Shown: positions 57,550 to 64,000 of the stretch, piece after piece
Numbering within the stretch: position 1 is the stretch's first letter
How the letters are laid out: the number at the start of each line of letters is the position of its first letter
Origin: Tenodera sinensis
Taxonomy: Eukaryota > Arthropoda > Insecta > Mantodea > Mantidae
Assembly: GCA_030765045.1 (NCBI GenBank)
Contig: CM060967.1
Span: forward strand, 164,558,751-164,622,750
Reading direction: 5' to 3'
Length of the DNA: 64,000 nt
The notes under the pieces: generated by a model
Seen by the model: the letters and a program-made list of their open reading frames with translations, nothing else
Databases searched by the model: none
What the model was told of the DNA's origin: nothing
Translations under genes and position numbers: made by a program

Positions 57550-57800
57550 GCAATGGAATGAGAGGACCTCAGCCTTGTTAGGTCCCGGGGGGACCAATTG
57601 AGGAGCTACTTGATGGAGAAGTAGCGGCCCCAGATCAAGAAGACCTCATAACTGGTTGGGAGGGCTCAGGGCACTGACCACGTCCCACCTTCCAGTACTG
57701 CACCTCACCAATGATGCCTGTAGTGGGCAGAGGTGGGGGACGCAGCAGCTGGGTGGCAGGCCTTGGCCCTTCATGGGCTGTCGCACTGGGGTTTAGTTAG
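57550..57800 (+). repeat. SINE-C body
   Basis: CAGCCTTGTTAGGTCCCGG, GGAGCTACTTGATGGAGAAG, GGGAGGCT-type and GGGCAGAGGTGGGGGACGC, then GGGTTTAGTTAG. About 85 percent alike by eye with 12710-12950. The head is missing. Confidence 0.8.
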
Positions 57801-58067
57801 TATATGTAGTAGAAAAAGTGAAACTAGGTGAGTAGTTCAGGAAGTTCTGGGATAAACTGCTTTTCTTCAGGATCAAGAAAATTAGGATTTGTTCAGTATC
57901 TAGAACTGCAGTTCAGAACTCCAATAGTTTTAATTTCATTCAATGTTAGCAGGGCAGGCATACCAAAGAAATGTCACCTGAGCACTGAAAGATATATTTT
58001 ACCTTTACACCTACAGATCATAAAAAATGTTAAAATCAGGAATGTCATATTATTTCCAAATGTGTAG

Positions 58068-58302
58068 GTTGTGGAATTTCATCCAGATATCCAGTACTTG
58101 CATATTGGAGCAGATGAAGTGTGGCACATGGGGCTGTGTCCATCTTGTTCAAGAAGAATGGAAACAAGCAAATATGGGCGTCTGCAATTGTTCCTAGAAC
58201 ATATTGTAGCAGTTGCCCAGTACGTGCATGAAGCATTCCCGTCTCTTCATGTTGTCATGTGGGATGACATGTTGCGCAATGTCGACACTGCTGCTCTTCT
58301 AG
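58068..58302 (+). CDS. HEXD: Hexosaminidase D, catalytic exon
   Basis: A 235-bp exon after acceptor TTTCCAAATGTGTAG and before donor GTAAGT. It reads VVEFHPDIQYLHIGADEVWH, MGLCPSC, then FLEHIVAVAQYVHEAFPSLH and VVMWDDMLRNVDTAALL. HIGADEV contains the Asp-Glu pair (Asp 58113-58115, Glu 58116-58118) that acts in GH20 substrate-assisted catalysis: Glu is the acid/base and Asp orients the substrate acetamido group. WDDML is a further family motif. It follows LIKQ of the previous exon without a gap relative to vertebrate HEXD, so no exon is missing between. It ends with one base of a split codon. Intact; predicted active. Confidence 0.95.
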
Positions 58303-58346
58303 GTAAGTGTCATATCTGTCTAAAAATAGAACAATAACTTAAAGAC

Positions 58347-58722
58347 TATAAGCTTCCCTTATGTTAGTATCTGCCGCAAAGTCTTGAAATCAAATGCGGA
58401 CTCCAGTTTCTCAAATTATCATTTGCATCATCCTTGCCACATTTGTTTATATGGTTCCTATGGTAACCAATGCAAAAATACTTAATGTTTCTGCTTGTTA
58501 CCAACTGCTGGAAACAAAACAAATTTGTTAACAGTATCAATCGTCAGTATTTCAAAATTCATTACATGTTCCTTATTTTTCAAAATGAGCATCTTTTCGC
58601 AAACCATTAATCTATGGGTCCATTTAATTGTTTTAATAATCTATTTTTAACAATTAAATGGACCCATGGATTTAATGGTTAGGAAACTTGCAGCAGATAC
58701 TAAGATAAGTGAAGCTTATATA
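58347..58722. repeat. Fold-back (palindromic) repeat
   Basis: Perfect 19-bp arms ATGGGTCCATTTAATTGTT (58614-58632) and its complement (58649-58667) around a 16-base loop. Outward, AAACCATTAAT-CT pairs with GG-ATTTAATGGTT. Further out, ATAAGCTTC-CTTAT-TTAGT and ATCTGC-GCAA (58347-58380) pair with 58688-58722; the left arm carries about 200 extra bases. Confidence 0.8.
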
Positions 58723-59020
58723 GCTTCAGTTTTTTCATTAAGTGATATCTGTGTTTGTTTATTCTGTAACTTGACCATTTTGTGAGCATACAGCATGCAT
58801 AGGGATGGTGATTTTTCACAAATGTGCTGTAGCACAAAATGGTCTTAATGAGATATACTTTTGTAATTTAATTTAACAAACTGGTGGTAGTACACCATGA
58901 AGCTCAATATTAATTGCTATAATAAACATTGGAGTCAAATAAACACAAAAATTCAATGAAAAACTGAAGCCATAACAGTGAAGCAACACAAATTTAAAAT
59001 AAAATAATTATTTAGAGACT
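58723..59020. other. HEXD intron, nothing recognised
   Basis: AT-rich between two copies of the fold-back family. Confidence 0.5.
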
Positions 59021-59305
59021 AAAATCTTCACTTATCATAGTAAATTGCTGCAAGTTTGCAAACATGTTTCATGACGACTCCATCATATCTTCAGTGCTGT
59101 TGTTTATGACAAGGTACAATAGCTACAAATGCTCAATTACTTAATATTTCTATGTATTACCAACCTCTCAAAACAAAACAAACCTGTTAATACAATCGAT
59201 AAGCAGCATTTCAAAATTCATAACATGTCCATATTTTTTAAAAGGAATATCTTTTGCCAAACCATTAAATCTATAGGTCCATTTAATTGTTTTAATGCTT
59301 TAACC
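59021..59305 (+). repeat. Second copy of the fold-back family, one arm
   Basis: ATCTTCACTTATCATAGTAA, TTGCTGCAAGTTTGCAAAC, then CTTAATATTTCTATG and the end AACCATTAAATCTATAGGTC-CATTTAATTG repeat the left arm of 58347-58632 as a direct copy about 660 bp away. The PLE-side sequence near 63030-63105 also shares TGATATTTC and TTCTGGTTTCCAAA words with 59330-59420. Confidence 0.65.
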
Positions 59306-60334
59306 CCTGCATTTATTTCATGATTAAATGACCAAAAATGATATGCCACAGCTGATTTATCAGTCTGCTTATATGTATTTCATATTTCTAAAATGTTACT
59401 TCATTCTGGTTTCCAAATAACATTTAGTTTTAGCAATGTAAACCCTGTAACAATCCAGACAGCTAAATTGATAGATGCCAGATTTTTTATAATTTGGAAT
59501 TTTATCCTTTTTAGAAAAATTTAGTAAATTTTGTATATTACATTTATTTCGAGAGACTAAAGTTATTCCAATAATAACAATACTACTGATCTATTTTCAT
59601 TTTTCATGATCTGTGAACTGCATTTTAAATTGTTTTGGTAAGTGGTGCTGGAAGATATTTTGGTTAACACATTAAGTGTAAGAGACAGAGAAGATTCACA
59701 GAATAAAATGTTGAGATGTGCTCTATAACAGCACTGTCCAACGCAGCGCTATGATGTGTTTTTCTGGCACCCTTTGTAAGCATATTTTTACTCCTAATAA
59801 TTTCTAATATTAGTTAAAACTTCAAGACAAAACTATTTTCTTACGAATATCTCCCCAGTACAGACCCATGAAGTATGTTTTTGTACAGCTAAAGCTGTAT
59901 CCATTACTTCCCTAACTAGTGCTTTCCCTTTTTCCTCTCAAAAGAAGGGTACTTGCCCTAACGGTGACTTTGATGGCCCCCCACATCTTCTTAGGCATGA
60001 GTTAAATGTGCCCAAACACATAAGAAAGTTGTTCTATAATTTTATTCATGTTATTGATTCATGAACTTACATGACTGAAATTAATGTTTTTATAAATTAA
60101 TTTATTATTCCTGTTTTGCACCAGTATAAATTTCCCTTTTTCTCTCGGAGTTGCTTTAAGCCATATTAATTTAAAACAAATTCAACATTTATTTTATGCA
60201 TACTATGTGTTTTCTTTAAAGTGTTATAAAATGCTTAACTGCAACTCTATAAATGCTGCAAAATCAAAATCTCTGATTTTTTTAAATGCGAAGAATCACC
60301 TCTGTAGTATGCATTTAGAGAATAATTTTAACGG
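59306..60334. other. HEXD intron, nothing recognised
   Basis: AT-rich intron sequence. Confidence 0.5.
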
Positions 60335-60500
60335 AAGACAGGTGGAATCAGAGTGTAAACTCCACTGCCATAGCTAGGATTTGTACCATGGATCTCCAAC
60401 TTTCTAACCAACTGAGCTATCCTAACAATATACTGACACAACATTAAGCTTTTTGAATGACTCAGATTTTACCCCAGTAAACCACAACACATTCAAAAAT
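60335..60500 (-). repeat. SINE-G copy, diverged
   Basis: Plus strand: AGACAGGTGGAATCAGAGTG, GGATTTGTACCATGGATCTCC (reversed B-box), ACCAACTGAGCTATCC (reversed A-box), then ATATACTGACACAACATTAA. Confidence 0.65.
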
Positions 60501-60894
60501 TAATTTTCAGATAACATGTCTCAAAAGGTGATTTCAATTTGTGTGTACCTTAACTCCTGGGGTTCATAATGAATACCACTACCATTAGGTCAATCACTCA
60601 AGGTGTCCATGAACTAAAACAGATGCTAGAACTTTCTCTGGGCACAAGCTGGAAAAAGCTTGATTCAAATGCGGATCCTAACACCCTTATATTGTAGGAC
60701 AAGAAATAATTTCAGTATATGCTGTGAATAAAGGTAGGATGCATGGTAAGGTGCTTTCATTAGAGCAATTTTAAATATTAATGATTCCATATTTAGGAAG
60801 CATTTACTCTATCAAACTTTGACATTATGTTGGTTGAATAGACGCAAAAATATAATTTATTCAAAAAACTTCCAATCTTTGGTGAAAACCTGTA
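60501..60894. other. HEXD intron, nothing recognised
   Basis: AT-rich; no domain. Confidence 0.5.
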
Positions 60895-61175
60895 TTCATC
60901 AAAGTTCTAAGGCTTTCACGGCCGGTGTCAATACTAGATGCAATATTAACCGGGCTTGTGGGCCGTGGTCTATTGGGTTCCTTCTTCTTCCCAAACGTTT
61001 CGTCTGCGACTACGGCAGACATCTTCAGTGGCGGCGAGGTCGAAGTTTCCTAGTGGAGATCTCAGCACCGACTGCGCTGGTCACCACCAGAGGTGCGGTA
61101 TTTATGTCGGCGGCTGGAGGGGAAGTACGTTGTGATAGGTCCGGGTGGCCAGTGGGCTGGACTTGAACCAGTGGA
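60895..61175 (-). mobile_element. GC-rich repeat block, possible Penelope-like flank
   Basis: A GC-balanced island in AT-rich intron. On the minus strand the reading includes VGAEISTRKLRPRRH, and DNA reads on to a hammerhead-like core and GGGTTAATATTGC-type sequence. From memory, similar phrases border Penelope-like retroelements in insects; this is an association I cannot verify here. The 115-codon plus frame over it is an artefact. Confidence 0.35.
60996..61028 (-). ncRNA. Hammerhead-ribozyme-like core (degenerate)
   Basis: The minus strand reads CTGAAGATG, then a 6-bp stem GTCTGC/GCAGAC with a 7-base loop, then CGAAACG. The hammerhead core is CUGAUGA, stem II, GAAA; here box one has A for U (CTGAAGA). 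A stem III candidate follows (TTGGG/CCCAA), but I could not build a stem I or cleavage triplet. Penelope-like elements are known to carry hammerhead motifs. Probably a relic. Confidence 0.35.
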
Positions 61176-61373
61176 GTACTACAAGGAGCTGGCGTCTTTT
61201 TGGCTCGAGAGGGGTTCTGAATTTTTGTTTTTGTTAACACTGTTAACAAAAACCTGTTAACCTGTATTGCCTGGTATACTACCACTGTAAAAAAATAAGC
61301 AAAATGATAGGAATTGATTAAGTATTAATTTTACTTTACTATGTATATGGATAATCCTTTCTCTTTCTTTTAG

Positions 61374-61448
61374 AATACAACATAGGACGTTACGTGGAGC
61401 CAATGGTCTGGCACTACACTCCTGCAGAATGCTTCCAGCTTATGCCAG
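61374..61448 (+). CDS. HEXD: Hexosaminidase D, exon (after catalytic region)
   Basis: A 75-bp exon after a strong polypyrimidine tract and TAG (TTTCTCTTTCTTTTAG) and before donor GTAAGA. The first two bases complete the split codon from 58302 (Glu). It reads YNIGRYVEPMVWHYTPAECF, then QLMP, and ends with one base of the next codon. V-EP-+W-YTP matches the segment after the catalytic loop in hexosaminidase D. The remaining C-terminal barrel strands (with the conserved Trp of the active site and a WG-SAFKG-type motif) are not in the window: nothing recognisable up to 64000. The gene is therefore partial at its 3' end. Confidence 0.92.
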
Positions 61449-62002
61449 GTAAGAGATCCATTAGTTTGTACATTTTCAATCCATAATACAGTAGAACCCT
61501 ACTGTGGTCTGTTCAGATTTGGAAATGTTTAGCTTATCCGAAAAACAAAAAAAGAGTACATAAATTTAGCAATATGGTTAGCAGCTACAAGGTAATATGG
61601 TGTAGTGATGTAAGGAAGTGGCAACGTTGCAGTTACCATACACAATATAATGACAGTATATTCAACATAACGACAATGTATTCTTCTGACCTGTGGACAT
61701 ATCTGATCAATGTGATAGTGGTAGTATGTAGGTAGTTTAGTTTGTTTTGCTATTGTTAGCGGTCATTCTACAGTAATTTAGGCTTTTTGCTCATAAATTA
61801 ACACAGAACAGGTGCTTGTTTGTGTTATACCATGCGCTATGTCAACCAAACAAAAACATAGTTCCTGTATGTTAAAAAAAAAACTAAGTGCCTAAGCGAT
61901 TGGAAAAGGTGGCAAGTGCTACAAAATTGGGTATTGAATTTGATTAAGTAAAAATTACTGCCTCATAAACATGTACGGTACCTAAGTAAATCTGAAAATT
62001 TT
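61449..62002. other. HEXD intron, nothing recognised
   Basis: AT-rich; no further exon detected. Confidence 0.5.
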
Positions 62003-62340
62003 TGAGAGGTAGAATCAGGACTGTAAAATTCAATGCCATAGCCGGGATTTGAACCACAGATTTTCAGCTTCATGCCCAACTGCTGTAACCACTGAGCTAC
62101 CATGGTCAACTTGCTAGTATGACATTAAATTCCCCAACCGATTGTCATACTGGCAAGTTGGCCATGGTAGCTCAGTGGTTAGAGCAGCCGCACATGAAGC
62201 AGAAGATCCATGGTTCAAATCCTGGCTATGGCGTTGAATTTTTCAGTTTGTTGAGTTTTTCTAGCTCTCAGGCATTGCCCACACATGGCTTGCGTGTTTA
62301 AAAACACTAGCAGTAAGTTGGTTGGCATAAGCAAATAACA
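62003..62340. repeat. Inverted pair of SINE-G copies
   Basis: Left copy reversed (62003-62138): GGGATTTGAACCACAGATT, CCACTGAGCTACCATGG, AACTTGC. Right copy forward (62139-62340): TGGTAGCTCAGTGG (A-box) at about 62166, TGGTTCAAATCCTGG (B-box) near 62211, then GCGTTGAATTTTTCAG. The arms pair over about 125 bp with a very short spacer. Confidence 0.85.
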
Positions 62341-63277
62341 TTTACCTTGTGAAAATGTTGCTTAACAGTGACTAAAGGCATTATGTACACATTGCCTATA
62401 CCAAAGTTCAGCAGAACTTTTTTGTGCAATAAATATTTTGTTCCAATGTATGTAGTTTCAATAATGAGTTTGTCAGTCCTATACTAAAAATGCTTTCTCT
62501 ACAGTACAAATAATAATAGTAGGAAAAGTGCACAGTGTGCCAATCCCTAGTGTATTTGTGAGCTGTGCGCGAAATTCTGCAACTGCTACCATGTCATAAT
62601 GTGTCAGAAGAGAACAGTATCCTTAATGGCTTACTTAAAAAATGACTGAACAGTGAAATTAACTTTACACTACAAATAAGCTTTGCATTTTTTTTAAATT
62701 GTGGATTTTTAAATTTCTAAACACATTCTACTCCAACTTGTAATTATGTTAGTCACAGGACTAGTTTTGGAAAGGGTCCTTTCCATCATTCCACTGTTGA
62801 TCAACTGGTTCAATATCAGGTAACTGCCTCCCCCTTCTCTCACTGCCTGGTATGCTGTTCTTCCTATTGGCTAGTCGTGAGACATCATCTGCGATTGATA
62901 TGCCGAAATTCATTAGCCAACCTTGATCCTTAATGGTGTAAATATTTTTCCACACTGTTAACTTCCTATAATTGTTTGCTGGTTTTAAAAGTTGGATGTT
63001 TAGGTTGATATTATGATTGCAAGACTAGAAGTGGTGAGCTATGGCTGATTTGTCTATTTCTTGTATTTGATATTTCTGACGTGTTCCTTCCTTCTGGTTT
63101 CCAAAGTTCTTTTTCTTTTGCTGATATCTATCTATCTCATCTCATCTCATCTCATCTCGTCCCATCCCATCCAATCCAATCCATATATATATAAGGATTT
63201 TGTGTTCAGATTATCCAAAATGTTGGTTAGTGGGGTTCTACTGTAATTGTTTCTTTGGCTTCTTGGTTGCTTACAGA
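62341..63277. other. HEXD intron; TCTCA/ATCC microsatellite
   Basis: A minus-strand frame at 62761-62955 (GISIADDVSRLANRKNSIPG) looks protein-like but is unassigned. TCTCA and CCAAT-type pentamers run at 63126-63183. Otherwise AT-rich. Confidence 0.4.
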
Positions 63278-64000
63278 AGAATTAAACAAATCTTTAAAGA
63301 GGACACCCTTGTCTCCTTTGACGTAAAGTCACTATTTCCCAGTATACCAATAGAAAAACTCCCATCACTGATCAAAAGTTGGCTCAAATCACTTGGAATG
63401 TCATCGTCAGAAATTGCAGAATACATAGAACTCACCAAATTATGCACAGAACAAAATTTCTTCCAGTTCCAAACAAAGTATTTCCGTCAAACTTCAGGTT
63501 TAGCAATGGGCAACCCTCTCTCGCCATTCTTAGCAGTTATTTACATGAGTTAATTGGAAATAAGGATCACAAAAGGTTTCCCGTGGATGTTCAAACTCTG
63601 GCAGTGATACGTAGACAACATATTTGCAATAGTTCCAAAAAGACACATCAGTGACGCATTAAAACTTCTGAACATACACGACAAAAGTATAAATTTCACA
63701 GTGGAAGTAGAAAAAGATAATAAATTACCATTTTTAGATCTAAAATAATCAAAAACAAGGATAGAATAAATTTCGGTATTCACAGAAAACCAACGCAGAC
63801 AGACAACTACATAAAAGCTAATAGTTACAATCCAAGAAGCCACAAACAAGCAATTTTCAATAGTTTAACACATAGATTGGTGAACATCCCTCTTTCAGCA
63901 GAAGAATATAAAACAGAATATTACAAAATAATTGAAATAGCACAAAAAAACGGCTTCCCCAAAGAATTAGTAGATAAAAAGGTAAAACAAGCAGAAAAGA
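63278..64000 (+). pseudogene. Penelope-like element reverse transcriptase, degenerate
   Basis: Reads EDTLVSFDVKSLFPSIPIEK (RT motif 3), QTSGLAMGNPLSPFLAVIYM (motif 4), YVDNIFAIVP (motif 5), LPFLDLK, then FGIHRKPTQTDNYIKANSYN, PRSHKQAIFNSLTHRL and AEEYKTEYYKIIEIAQKNGF. The RKPT-TD-YI and SH---I-NSL-HR blocks after the palm are typical of Penelope-like elements, whose proteins normally add a GIY-YIG nuclease further on (outside the window). Damage: TAA at 63551, TGA at 63605, Asn for the second catalytic Asp (63617-63619), and a one-base shift near 63745. 5'-truncated, in sense orientation in the last visible HEXD intron. Confidence 0.85.

Noticed and set aside
60819..61285. Frames on both strands near 61 kb as HEXD exons
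   Set aside because: They fall in a repeat block. The true exon at 61374 has its own acceptor and the correct phase from 58302.

Overview
The window is eukaryotic nuclear DNA. It is AT-rich, has long introns and intergenic stretches, GT-AG exons, many microsatellites and a dense mix of decayed transposons. It looks like an arthropod, most likely a hemimetabolous insect with a large genome (cockroach or termite is my best guess). That guess rests on the look of the sequence and the repeat classes, not on a database match.

Only one host gene is clearly supported. It is a hexosaminidase D (HEXD-type, GH20) gene on the + strand, seen as four coding exons at 49938-49992, 53791-54120, 58068-58302 and 61374-61448. 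All have consensus splice sites and compatible phases. The 5' end and the last exons are not identified; the gene runs past the right edge. Its introns carry an LTR-like block, tRNA-derived SINEs (one inverted pair), a Tc1/mariner-like element with 40-bp terminal inverted repeats (TIRs), a non-LTR retrotransposon tail, fold-back repeats, a hammerhead-like motif and a Penelope-like reverse transcriptase.

Positions 1-27850 are intergenic and repeat-built. The main component is a dispersed family of about 840 bp, here called F12. Its best copies are bounded by the 12-bp inverted repeat ACTTTCTCTACT / AGTAGAGAAAGT and contain a CA or TGTC microsatellite. About fourteen copies or fragments lie on both strands. 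Between them are several tRNA-derived SINE families (labelled A-G here), decayed LINE reverse-transcriptase fragments (6.1-7.3 kb, 22.1-22.6 kb), a PIF/Harbinger transposase remnant (8.7 kb), an LTR-like block and microsatellites.

Positions 27854-31248 form a discrete DNA transposon-like unit with about 100-bp TIRs, each holding two CACGTG boxes. Inside are a broken C2H2 zinc-finger reading frame, a minisatellite with about 64-bp units and a SINE insertion.

Positions 31400-49900 hold more F12 copies, LINE tails, a second LTR-like block with a primer-binding-site-like sequence, a 0.65-kb GAGT array, a 0.46-kb AAT/ATT mirrored array, a Crypton-like tyrosine recombinase fragment, a DnaJ J-domain fragment and an unfamiliar transposase-like reading frame with one internal stop.

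Most long open frames here are by-products of microsatellites or pieces of mobile elements. Similarities between repeat copies were judged by eye.
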